Assembly (NCBI RefSeq): GCF_001715295.1 | Contig: NZ_MDKB01000002.1 | Span: 1,349,260 to 1,413,259, forward strand | DNA from: Streptomyces griseus | Lineage (GTDB): Bacteria > Actinomycetota > Actinomycetes > Streptomycetales > Streptomycetaceae | Direction: 5' to 3' | DNA length: 64,000 nt | In this document: positions 9,020-16,619 of the stretch, one piece after another | Position numbering within the stretch: the stretch's first letter is position 1 | Layout of the letters: the number at the start of each line of letters is the position of its first letter | Position numbers and translations under genes: made by a program | The notes under the pieces: model-generated | The model's input: the letters and a program-made list of their open reading frames with translations, nothing else | Told to the model about the DNA's origin: nothing | Database searches by the model: none

Positions 9020-9501
9020 GTGACAGGTACCCCTTCCGTGGCTATCAAGCGTAACACGAGAACAGCTTCTCCTGAATGGCGTTTTCGCAGGTCAGGGCAT
9101 ATCTCAGGGCTTGACAACAGCAACACGAACGTGCTGCGGAGGGCTCCCGGAAGGCGATATTCGCAGGTCGGAGCGGGCGTGCGGGCGACGGGAAACACGC
9201 GCGTCACACGTCCGGGAAGTCACTCAGAAGGGGCCAAACGTCCCGTATTGTCGGGTTCCGTATGGTGAACTTTCCGTACTCCGTTCGGACATCGATCACA
9301 CGTACGAGCCTAAGAGTCGGTGGTCATTGAAATTGATCACCACCCGGCCGCCGGGTGGATTATGCGCAAGAAATGCGCCACTGCCGGAAAATCGATCACC
9401 CATCGGCCGGACGGTGCACACGCGCCTTCCGAGCGGTGCGCCGCGCCTTATCCGAACGCGGCGGGAATGGACACGTTCGGGCCGGCTGTCAGCTCCGACG
9501 G
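9020..9501. other. Upstream region of carD, left of the MITE
   Basis: No gene. The carD-proximal part is comparatively AT-rich and must hold the carD promoter; TTACGCTTGAT on the minus strand near 9050 could include a -10. A perfect inverted repeat (CCACCCGGC / GCCGGGTGG, 9340-9358) lies in the middle. A single GTTCACC heptamer on the minus strand (9264-9270) resembles half a PHO box. Confidence 0.4.
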
Positions 9502-9686
9502 CCCTAGGCCGTGTTGCGAAAGTCCCGTCTGCCCGGCGGCGTCTGGCACGCACACTCGCCGCGTCGTCGGGATCATCCCGATACGCCCAGTATCAGGACG
9601 ACCCTCCGCCTTGCGATTGCACGCACCAGACGCCGCCGGGCCTGCCCTCCGGGCAGACGACGCCACTTTCGCAACACGGCCTAGGG
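9502..9686. mobile_element. MITE-like element with perfect 22-bp terminal inverted repeats
   Basis: The ends (9502-9523 and 9665-9686) are exact inverse copies carrying GGCCGTGTTGCGAAAGT. Complementarity continues imperfectly inward (GGCGGCGTCTGG versus CCAGACGCCGCC). CTAG at each end fits a CTAG-type target duplication seen with IS5-family elements. At 185 bp there is no room for a transposase, so it would be non-autonomous. It sits in the shared upstream region of carD and the lipoprotein gene. Confidence 0.8.
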
Positions 9687-9828
9687 GCGGGTCGGGTGCG
9701 GGGCCGGGACGGCGGCTCGGTAACCTGAGCCCGCTGACACACCCTTAGGGCGGCTTTACGTCGCTCGGCCTTCCCGTCCGCAAGAGTCCGAAGTCCGCAG
9801 TCCGAACGTTCAAGGAGTTGCCGCCGCC

Positions 9829-10488
9829 GTGAGCCGCAGCCTTCGACACGGCGCCCTCGCCGCCACTGCCCTCGTGTTCTCGATCGCCTCGCTCTCCGCG
9901 TGCAGCGCCGGCAACAACGCGCAGACGCTTCAGGTCAGGCCGGACAACGCAGCCACCGCTGTCGAGAACATCAAGATCCAGAACGCGAACATCGTCACGC
10001 AGCCCGAGCACGGCGCCGAAGGACCGGCCGTCGTCATCGCCACGCTGTTCAACGAGGGCCCCAAGGCGCAGGTCCTGGAGTCCGTCAAGCTTCCCGGCAC
10101 GAACGCCAAGGTCGCTCTGCACGCCGCCAAGGGCAGTGGACCGATCGAGGTCCCGGCCGGCGGGCAGGTCATCCTCGGAGGCAAGGGCAACGCCTCCGCG
10201 GTCATCGAGAACGGCCGTCAGGCCGGAAGCGACGGCGACGTGCAGAACGTCGTCTTCACCCTCAGCGAGACGGGGGACGTCGGGCTCGGCGCCCTGATCG
10301 TCCCGGCGACCACCTTCTTCGAGGGCTTCGGCCCGAGCACGCTGCCGTCCCCGAAGACCACGCCCTCGGGGAAGACCTCCGAGACGCCGGGCGCCCCGAG
10401 CCCGTCGGCGAGCGGGCAGTCCGGCGCCCCGGCGGACGGCGGGAACGGCACCGGCGAGCAGACCGACGAAGAGTCCGCAGGGCACTGA
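9829..10488 (+). CDS. Secreted lipoprotein of unknown function
   Basis: A 219-residue exported protein. The N-terminus is a signal peptide ending in a lipobox-like LSAC (Cys about residue 25). The middle (~residues 40-165) reads as a beta-rich domain (VENIKIQNANIV, AVVIATLFNEG, PIEVPAGGQVILGG) reminiscent of PCu(A)C/DUF461-type proteins. The last ~50 residues are a Pro/Ser/Thr/Gly-rich tail. The GTG start at 9829 has AAGGAG 11 nt upstream. It is convergent with phoP across a perfect hairpin. The copper-chaperone resemblance is only an impression. Confidence 0.85.
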   Translation: MSRSLRHGALAATALVFSIASLSACSAGNNAQTLQVRPDNAATAVENIKIQNANIVTQPEHGAEGPAVVIATLFNEGPKAQVLESVKLPGTNAKVALHAAKGSGPIEVPAGGQVILGGKGNASAVIENGRQAGSDGDVQNVVFTLSETGDVGLGALIVPATTFFEGFGPSTLPSPKTTPSGKTSETPGAPSPSASGQSGAPADGGNGTGEQTDEESAGH

Positions 10489-10497
10489 CGCGGGTCA

Positions 10498-10538
10498 TGC
10501 GCAGGGCGCCGGCCCTCTCGGGGACGGCGCCCTGCGCA
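10498..10538. terminator. Bidirectional terminator between the lipoprotein gene and phoP
   Basis: A perfect 14-bp stem (TGCGCAGGGCGCCG / CGGCGCCCTGCGCA) with a 13-nt loop lies between two convergent stops. Position and stability make it a convincing bidirectional terminator. Confidence 0.85.
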
Positions 10539-10556
10539 CAGCCCTACGACACCGGT

Positions 10557-11237
10557 CTACGGCTCGAACTTGTAGCCCAGTCCCCGCACCGTCACCAGGT
10601 AGCGGGGCGCACCCGGGTCAGGCTCGATCTTCGCGCGCAGCCGCTTGACGTGGACGTCCAGCGTCTTCGTGTCGCCGACGTAGTCCGCGCCCCAGACCCG
10701 GTCGATCAGCTGCATCCGCGTCAGGACACGGCCGGCGTTGCGCAGCAGCATCTCCAGGAGATCGAACTCCTTCAACGGCAGGTCCACCTTGCCGCCGGAC
10801 ACCGTCACGACGTGGCGGTCGACGTCCATCCGCACGGGGCCGGCCTCCAGAGCGGCCGGGGTGACCTCCTCCGGTTCCCCGCGGCGGCGCAGGACCGCGC
10901 GGATGCGGGCCACCAGCTCCCGCGAGGAGAAGGGCTTGGTCACGTAGTCGTCGGCTCCTATTTCCAGGCCGACGACCTTGTCGATCTCGCTGTCCTTGGC
11001 GGTCACCATGATCACCGGCACGTTGGAGCGCACGCGCAGCTGACGGCAGACCTCCGTACCGGGCAGGCCGGGGAGCATCAGGTCCAGCAGGACCAGGTCG
11101 GCACCGTTGCGCTCGAATTCGTCGAGGCCGTCGGGGCCGGTGGCCGCGACGGCCACCTCGAAGCCCTCCTTGCGGAGCATGTAGGACAGGGCGTCGCTGA
11201 AGGATTCCTCATCCTCGACGACAAGCACTCGGGTCAC
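10557..11237 (-). CDS. phoP: Phosphate-response regulator PhoP (OmpR family)
   Basis: A 226-residue response regulator that controls the Pho regulon. The receiver has the acidic pair ED at residues 8-9, phospho-acceptor D52, T79 and K101, all in place. The C-terminal winged-helix domain is typical of the OmpR class (LPLKEFDLLEMLL, TKTLDVHVKRLRAKIEPD). It starts with GTG at 11237, overlapping the phoR stop by GTGA, so translation is coupled. Divergent phoU and the PHO boxes at 12579-12611 identify it as the Pho system rather than another OmpR pair. In Streptomyces PhoP also affects antibiotic production. Confidence 0.95.
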   Translation of the reverse strand: MTRVLVVEDEESFSDALSYMLRKEGFEVAVAATGPDGLDEFERNGADLVLLDLMLPGLPGTEVCRQLRVRSNVPVIMVTAKDSEIDKVVGLEIGADDYVTKPFSSRELVARIRAVLRRRGEPEEVTPAALEAGPVRMDVDRHVVTVSGGKVDLPLKEFDLLEMLLRNAGRVLTRMQLIDRVWGADYVGDTKTLDVHVKRLRAKIEPDPGAPRYLVTVRGLGYKFEP

Positions 11238-12505
11238 GGAAGAGCCTCCGGGGCAGGAAATGGTTCAAGAGTGTCGGGGCCGTACGGGCCGTCGTCGTCA
11301 GCGGAGTGACCGTTGACGATGAGCGGTCCGCCGGTGGTGCGCCCGCGTACCACACCGGACTCGGGCAGTCGAAGAGTGAAGGTGGAGCCCTGTCCCTCGG
11401 AGCTCCAGACGGTGACCTCCCCGCCGTGCGAGGCGGCCACGTGCTTGACGATGGCGAGGCCGAGGCCGGTGCCACCGGTGGCCCGTGAGCGGGCCGGATC
11501 GACGCGGTAGAACCGCTCGAACACCCGCTCGCGGTCCTTCTCGGAGATGCCGATGCCCTGGTCGGTCACGGCTATCTCGATCAGATCCCCGCCGCTTGCG
11601 GCGATCCGCCGGGCCGCGATGCCCACGCGGGTGCGGGCGGGGCTGTAGTTGACGGCATTCTCCACGAGATTGCCGAGAGCGGCGGCGAGCTGGCCGCGGT
11701 TTCCCCAGACGAAGAGGTCCGCGGTGCCGCCCGAGGCCATGGTGATCTGCTTGGAGGAGGCCTGCTGGCGGCACCGGTCGACCGCCTCTGCGACCAGCTC
11801 CTCCACCCGTACGGGTTCCGCGTCCTCCAGCGGGTCGTCGTTCTGCACCCGGGAGAGGTCGATGAGCTCCTGCACGAGGTTGGTCAGCCGGGTCGCCTCG
11901 ATCTGCATACGGCCGGCGAACCGCTCCACCGCCTCCGGGTCGTCGGAGGCGTCCATCACGGCTTCGGAGAGCAGCGACAGGGCGCCGGTGGGTGTCTTGA
12001 GCTCATGGCTGACGTTGGCCACGAAGTCACGCCGCACCGCTTCGATGCGCCGGGCCTCCGTGAGGTCCTCGACCAGCAGCAGCACCAGCCGCGAACCCAG
12101 CGGGGCGACCCGGGCCGAGACGGCCAGTGCCTCCCCCCGCCCCGTCCCCCGCCGGGGGAGGTCCAGCTCGACCTGCCGTATCTCGCCGTCCCGCCGGGTG
12201 TCCCTGGCCATGTTGAGCATCGGCTCGACCGACAGCCGGCCGCCCCTGACCAGACCCAGCGCGTACGCGGCGGAGCTGGCCTTGACGACGCTGTCGCTCT
12301 CGTCGAGCACCACGGCGGAGGAGCTGAGCACCGAGAGGACCGTGTCCACCCCTGGGGGCAGCGGCGCGTTGCTGTCCGGCCGCAGCGACGTACGCGTGGG
12401 ACGTCTCTGCTCGCGCTCGCTCCAGCGGAACGCCAGCATGGCGATCACGCCGGTGAGTACACCGGCGATCGCAGCAGCTGCGGCGACCGCCGCGTTCACG
12501 TCCAT
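11234..12505 (-). CDS. phoR: Phosphate sensor histidine kinase PhoR (SenX3 type)
   Basis: A 423-residue membrane kinase. One N-terminal TM segment (~residues 8-26) is followed by a PAS-like region (~50-150). The HisKA box FVANVSHELKTP has the phospho-acceptor at H167, and the ATPase domain has NLVENAVNYSP (N box), DQGIGI (G1) and GTGLGLAIVKH (G2). It phosphorylates PhoP under phosphate limitation. It is upstream of phoP, divergent from phoU, with about 200 bp of shared regulatory DNA. Confidence 0.95.
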   Translation of the reverse strand: MDVNAAVAAAAAIAGVLTGVIAMLAFRWSEREQRRPTRTSLRPDSNAPLPPGVDTVLSVLSSSAVVLDESDSVVKASSAAYALGLVRGGRLSVEPMLNMARDTRRDGEIRQVELDLPRRGTGRGEALAVSARVAPLGSRLVLLLVEDLTEARRIEAVRRDFVANVSHELKTPTGALSLLSEAVMDASDDPEAVERFAGRMQIEATRLTNLVQELIDLSRVQNDDPLEDAEPVRVEELVAEAVDRCRQQASSKQITMASGGTADLFVWGNRGQLAAALGNLVENAVNYSPARTRVGIAARRIAASGGDLIEIAVTDQGIGISEKDRERVFERFYRVDPARSRATGGTGLGLAIVKHVAASHGGEVTVWSSEGQGSTFTLRLPESGVVRGRTTGGPLIVNGHSADDDGPYGPDTLEPFPAPEALP

Positions 12506-12578
12506 GCTTAAAGGTTATGCGGGTGGGCCGACACTCTCCCAGCCATCCGGGTGCCATCTCGAACACTCGTCGCCCAGA

Positions 12579-12611
12579 GTTCACCGAGGGGATGGGGTTG
12601 GTTCATTTCGG
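12579..12611 (+). promoter_or_regulatory. PHO boxes in the phoR/phoU divergent promoter
   Basis: GTTCACCGAGG (12579-12589) and GTTCATTTCGG (12601-12611) are two 11-nt direct-repeat units exactly 22 nt apart, with a degenerate unit between them. This is the Streptomyces PHO-box architecture (GTTCACC-type units on an 11-nt period) bound by PhoP. It is placed to control both phoRP and phoU. Confidence 0.75.
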
Positions 12612-12704
12612 GGGCCGGATCCGGACGCGTTGGGCCCGCACCGTGGGAGCGTGGGGGTCGGCCCAGAGACCCCGGCCTCAGTAAGGATCTGGAGAGGGAC
12701 TTCC

Positions 12705-13385
12705 ATGCGCGACGCTTATCACGAGGAACTCGACTCGATCGGCGAGGGCCTGGTCGAGATGGCCCGGCTCGTCGGCTCGGCGATCGGCCGGGCGACGACG
12801 TCCATGCTCGACGCCGATCTCAAGCTGGCCGAGAGTGTGATCGCCGCGGACCAGAAGGTCGACGACCTGCAGCACGACCTCGAGGCCCGGGCCATCGCCC
12901 TGCTGGCCCGCCAGCAGCCGGTCGCCACCGATCTTCGGATCGTGGTGACCTCCCTGCGCATGAGCGCCGATCTGGAGCGCTCGGGCGACCTCGCCCAGCA
13001 CGTCGCCAAGCTGGCGCGGCTGCGCTTCCCCGCCTCGGCGGTACCGCACGACCTGCACGCCACCATCCTGGAGATGGGGCAGCTGGCGCAGCGGCTGATG
13101 GCGAAGGCCGCCGAGGTCATCATCACGAAGGACGTCGACCTGGCGCTGCAGCTGGAACAGGACGACGACGAGATGGACCTGCTGCACCGCACGCTCTTCC
13201 AGCACCTGATGGACGACCGCTGGAAGCACGGCATCGAGACGGCCGTCGACGTGACGCTGCTCGGCCGCTACTACGAGCGCTTCGCCGACCACGCGGTGTC
13301 GGTCGCCAAGCGTGTCGTCTACCTGGTGACGGGTGAGCACGCGGACGAGATCCAGGCGGCGGCGACGCAGGCGGAGGGAGCGTAG
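12705..13385 (+). CDS. phoU: Phosphate signalling protein PhoU
   Basis: A 226-residue all-helical protein made of two tandem three-helix PhoU repeats. The first metal-binding-like motif is in the segment ESVIAADQKVDDLQHDLE (near residues 45-62) and the second in DVDLALQLEQDDDEMDLLH. It links the Pst transporter to PhoR and dampens Pho signalling. The ATG at 12705 follows GGAGAGGGA. It is divergent from phoR over the PHO boxes. The length is normal for the family. Confidence 0.95.
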   Translation: MRDAYHEELDSIGEGLVEMARLVGSAIGRATTSMLDADLKLAESVIAADQKVDDLQHDLEARAIALLARQQPVATDLRIVVTSLRMSADLERSGDLAQHVAKLARLRFPASAVPHDLHATILEMGQLAQRLMAKAAEVIITKDVDLALQLEQDDDEMDLLHRTLFQHLMDDRWKHGIETAVDVTLLGRYYERFADHAVSVAKRVVYLVTGEHADEIQAAATQAEGA

Positions 13386-13469
13386 GGGCGCGGACGCCAC
13401 GGGGGTCGCACGTCTGTTCCCGCGCGTGCGCCGTTGATGCGCCCTCCGGGTTGGGCATGCAATGGGGGC

Positions 13470-13498
13470 GGGGGCGGCACGCCATGCCGTACGCCCCC
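13470..13498 (+). terminator. Candidate hairpin after phoU
   Basis: GGGGGC-GGCA pairs with TGCC-(GTAC bulge)-GCCCCC around a 5-nt loop, 50 nt upstream of the small Cys-rich gene. It may terminate phoU transcription, leaving the small gene on its own promoter. Confidence 0.45.
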
Positions 13499-13549
13499 GT
13501 CGTACGCACATGACGTACGCCGTCGAGTCGTACCCCCTGAGGAGGGACC

Positions 13550-13699
13550 ATGGCCGATTACCCCATGACCGAACCCCAGCAGGAGCCCCCGGCCGAAGTG
13601 GTGCGTCTGACCGTGCTCGGCGCCTGCGGCTGCGGCTCGGGCTGCGGGTGCGGCTGCCAGTCCGGCGCTCCGTGCCAGTGCGGTGGCTGCTCCGGCTGA
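13550..13699 (+). CDS. 49-residue cysteine-rich protein, possible metal-binding peptide
   Basis: This small ORF has a strong Shine-Dalgarno (AGGAGG, 13540-13545) four bases before its ATG. The first ~24 residues are ordinary (MADYPMTEPQQEPPAEVVRL then TVLG). The rest is almost only Gly and Cys, with eight cysteines at residues 26, 28, 32, 34, 36, 42, 44 and 47 in C-x-C and C-x3-C spacings. No signal peptide or TM is present, so it should be cytoplasmic. The pattern is metallothionein-like, but a lanthipeptide-type precursor or Fe-S peptide is not excluded. I recall similar tiny proteins beside phoU in other Streptomyces but cannot verify that here. Confidence 0.75.
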   Translation: MADYPMTEPQQEPPAEVVRLTVLGACGCGSGCGCGCQSGAPCQCGGCSG

Positions 13700-13828
13700 C
13701 CGGAGCGGTACCGGAGGATCGCAGGGGTGCCCCACGGCGGAGGTGTGTGAGCCGTGGGGCACCCCCGGGCGTCGGGTCGCCGTGCTCAGTACGGTGCCCG
13801 GCCGTACAGCGCCGTTCCGTGGCCTGCC

Positions 13829-13994
13829 TGAGGGTTGTCCCGTACTTCCCGGTGGATCGGCGTGCGGCGTCGGATGCGGTGCCTCGCACGGCGGAGGGAC
13901 GCCCGCATACGGGATGTACGGGGACGTTCAGACAACGCGGCGAGGTGCCGTAGCTGTCGTCGCGCGCCCGCCGGGACGTGCGGGACAGCCCTCA
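13829..13994. repeat. Dispersed intergenic element, copy A
   Basis: The first of three related elements (also 36741-36905 and 47941-48090). The ends are inverted: TGAGGGTTGTCCCG (13829-13842) and CGGGACAGCCCTCA (13981-13994). Shared interior blocks include GGATCGGCGTGCGGCGTCGG, GGGATGTACGGGGACGT and a small hairpin CGGC-GAGGT-GCCG. The right end supplies the stop codon of the convergent MFS gene (13992-13994). It is either a MITE-like repeat or a structured RNA; the sequence does not decide. Confidence 0.75.
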
Positions 13995-15428
13995 AGGTCG
14001 GGCCGCGGGGCCGGTGCCGGACGCGTTGACGGCCTTCGGCTCCTCGACGGGCGGGGTGGTGGCCGGACCGGCTACGGCTACGGCTACGGCTGCGGGAGTG
14101 AGGACACCGGGCTCGACTCCGGTGACGACCGGTTCGGGCGCCGAGCCCCGCTCGCTCTCCGACCGGGCCGGGGGGTGCGACGGCGATTCCGCCCTGCCCG
14201 CCTCCGTCCCCGTCCCCTTCTCCGTCTCCAGGCTCCGCATCAGCAGCCAGTAGCCGGTCGCCGCGATCGTGCCGACCGCCGCGCACGCCCCCCAGAGCCA
14301 GGCGGCGCCGTAGTGGTCGATGACGAAGCCGGACATCAGCGGGGCGATGAGCGCGGCCACCGACCAGGACATCGTGTACATGCCCTGGTAGCGGCCCCGG
14401 CCGTGCGCCGGGGACAGCTGGACGACCAGGCCCGTCTGCGTCGGGGCGTTGACGATCTCGGCCAGGGTCCAGACGCATACGGTCATGGCGTACACCCCGA
14501 CCGAGCCGGCGAACGCGGTGAGCCCGAACCCGTACCCGGCGAGCAGGGACGAGAGGATCAGAAGCCGACGGGGGTCGCGGTGCTGGATGAACCGCGTCAC
14601 CGGTATCTGCAGGGCCACGATCAGCACACCGTTGACGGCGATGGCCGTGCCGTAGTCGGAGCTGGAGAGTCCGTCCGTCCCCATGGCCACCGGCAGCCCC
14701 ACATACCCCTGCTGGAAGATCAGCGCGACGAGGAACGACAGACCGACCACGCCCATGAAACGCCCGTCGCGCAGCACGGTGCCCAGCCGGACGTCGTCCG
14801 GCTCACGGACCCCGGCGACGCGGGGCTTCTCCTCCGGGCGGGATTCGGGAACCTTCAGGAAGACGACGACGGCGCAGACCAGTGTCATGGCCGCCTCACC
14901 CATGAAGCCGGCCAGGTAGCTGTACTCCGCGATGAAGCCGGCGCCGGCGGAGGAGACGGCGAAACCCAGGTTGATCGCCCAGTAGTTGAGGGAGAAGGCC
15001 CGCACCCGGTCCTCGGGCCGCACGATGTCCGCCATCATCGCCTGCACCGCCGGGCGCGACGCGTTGCTGGCCATGCCGACGACGAACGCCACGGCCGCGA
15101 TCGCCGCCGGATGCACCATGAACCCGAGTACGGCCACGGACACGGCGGTCGAGAGCTGCGCGATCAGCATCGTGGGCCGGCGCCCCAGGCGGTCGGTCAT
15201 CACCCCGGCCCCGAGCGAGGACACGACCCCGCCGAGCCCGTGGAGGGCGGCGACGAGACCGGCGTACGAAGCCGAGTAGCCCCGGTCCAGGGTCAGATAC
15301 AGCGCCATGAACGTGGCGACGAACGCCCCGAGACGGTTGACCAGCGTGCTGGTCCACAGCCACCAGAACGCTCCGGGGAGCCCGGACAGCGTCTCGTGGG
15401 CCGCCTTTCTGAGACCGGCGACAGACAT
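13992..15428 (-). CDS. Major facilitator superfamily transporter
   Basis: A 478-residue integral membrane protein with about twelve hydrophobic segments. MFS signatures include GAGVMTDRLGRRPTM (loop 2-3, about residues 77-91) and the paired NRLGAFVATFMALYLTL first helix. The interior loop PESRPEEKPRVAGVREPDD separates the two halves. The C-terminal ~60 residues are a Pro/Glu/Val-rich tail. I place the start at ATG 15428, preceded by GGGGGAAG, because the longer frame adds non-membrane sequence unlike family N-termini. Substrate unknown; drug/proton export is a guess. Its stop lies in repeat copy A. Confidence 0.9.
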   Translation of the reverse strand: MSVAGLRKAAHETLSGLPGAFWWLWTSTLVNRLGAFVATFMALYLTLDRGYSASYAGLVAALHGLGGVVSSLGAGVMTDRLGRRPTMLIAQLSTAVSVAVLGFMVHPAAIAAVAFVVGMASNASRPAVQAMMADIVRPEDRVRAFSLNYWAINLGFAVSSAGAGFIAEYSYLAGFMGEAAMTLVCAVVVFLKVPESRPEEKPRVAGVREPDDVRLGTVLRDGRFMGVVGLSFLVALIFQQGYVGLPVAMGTDGLSSSDYGTAIAVNGVLIVALQIPVTRFIQHRDPRRLLILSSLLAGYGFGLTAFAGSVGVYAMTVCVWTLAEIVNAPTQTGLVVQLSPAHGRGRYQGMYTMSWSVAALIAPLMSGFVIDHYGAAWLWGACAAVGTIAATGYWLLMRSLETEKGTGTEAGRAESPSHPPARSESERGSAPEPVVTGVEPGVLTPAAVAVAVAGPATTPPVEEPKAVNASGTGPAARP

Positions 15429-15625
15429 GGGCTTCCCCCTGGGGACGTACGGAACGGGTGCGGGCCCTGTAAGCGGCCCGACAGCAGTCCGAACATTACG
15501 AAGGCCCGTTCCCGGGACACCACTCAATTGACGCCGGGCGTCAAACGTCGGCCCACCGCCGCGCCGCCTGTCCGCCCAGTGACCGGGCGCGCGGAGCCCT
15601 CACGGGTTCCATTACGCTCGGACTC

Positions 15626-16387
15626 ATGGCCGACGCACCGTACAAGCTGATCCTCCTCCGCCACGGCGAGAGCGAATGGAACGCGAAGAACCTGTTCACC
15701 GGCTGGGTGGACGTAGACCTCACCGACAAGGGCGAGAAGGAGGCGGTCCGCGGCGGTGAGCTGCTCAAGGACGCCGGCCTGCTCCCCGATGTCGTGCACA
15801 CCTCCCTCCAGAAGCGCGCGATCCGCACGGCCCAGCTCGGGCTGGAGGCCGCGGACCGCCACTGGATCCCCGTTCGCCGCTCCTGGCGGCTGAACGAGCG
15901 CCACTACGGCGCTCTCCAGGGCAAGGACAAGGCCCAGACGCTCGCCGAGTTCGGCGAGGAGCAGTTCATGCTGTGGCGCCGCTCGTACGACACCCCGCCG
16001 CCCGTCCTCGAGGACGGCACCGAGTTCTCGCAGAGCGACGACGCCCGCTACGCGACGATCCCCTCGGAGCTGCGTCCGCGCACCGAGTGCCTCAAGGACG
16101 TCGTCATCCGCATGATGCCGTACTGGTACGACGCCATCGTCCCGGACCTGCTGACCGGCCGCACGGTCCTGGTCGCCGCCCACGGCAACAGCCTGCGCGC
16201 CCTGGTCAAGCACCTCGACGGCATCTCCGACGCCGACATCGCGGGCCTCAACATCCCGACCGGTATCCCGCTCGCCTACGACCTGGACGCCGACTTCCGC
16301 CCGCTGAAGCCGGGCGGCACGTACCTCGACCCGGAAGCGGCGAAGGCCGCCATCGAGGCCGTGAAGAACCAGGGCAAGAAGAAGTAA
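15626..16387 (+). CDS. gpmA: 2,3-bisphosphoglycerate-dependent phosphoglycerate mutase
   Basis: A 253-residue glycolytic enzyme interconverting 3- and 2-phosphoglycerate. The phosphohistidine motif [10 protein letters not shown] carries the catalytic His at residue 11. The RHYGALQGK substrate segment and the second catalytic His in [17 protein letters not shown] (about residue 182) are both present. The length equals that of known homotetrameric bacterial enzymes. It is transcribed alone and ended by a perfect hairpin at 16398-16440. Confidence 0.97.
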   Translation: MADAPYKLILLRHGESEWNAKNLFTGWVDVDLTDKGEKEAVRGGELLKDAGLLPDVVHTSLQKRAIRTAQLGLEAADRHWIPVRRSWRLNERHYGALQGKDKAQTLAEFGEEQFMLWRRSYDTPPPVLEDGTEFSQSDDARYATIPSELRPRTECLKDVVIRMMPYWYDAIVPDLLTGRTVLVAAHGNSLRALVKHLDGISDADIAGLNIPTGIPLAYDLDADFRPLKPGGTYLDPEAAKAAIEAVKNQGKKK

Positions 16388-16397
16388 GCGCCCACGG

Positions 16398-16440
16398 ACG
16401 AGCCCCCTGCCTGCGGTCGCTCCGCGAGCAGGGGGCTCGT
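16398..16440 (+). terminator. Terminator after phosphoglycerate mutase
   Basis: A perfect 13-bp stem (ACGAGCCCCCTGC / GCAGGGGGCTCGT) with a 17-nt loop, followed by TCTGT, 10 nt past the stop codon. Confidence 0.85.
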
Positions 16441-16619
16441 TCTGTGCTGAGGTGTTCAGGTGCTGGACAGGTCGCACCGGGCCGTGTCGAAGACGGCGGC
16501 GATACCGCCTCGCCGGGGCGTTCCTGCTGGAGGGCACACGCTCGCGTATACGCGGAGCGTCGGGCCCGGGTCTGCGCACCGCACCCGGTCAGCACGTCGC
16601 GGAGAGGCGGAAAGAACGC

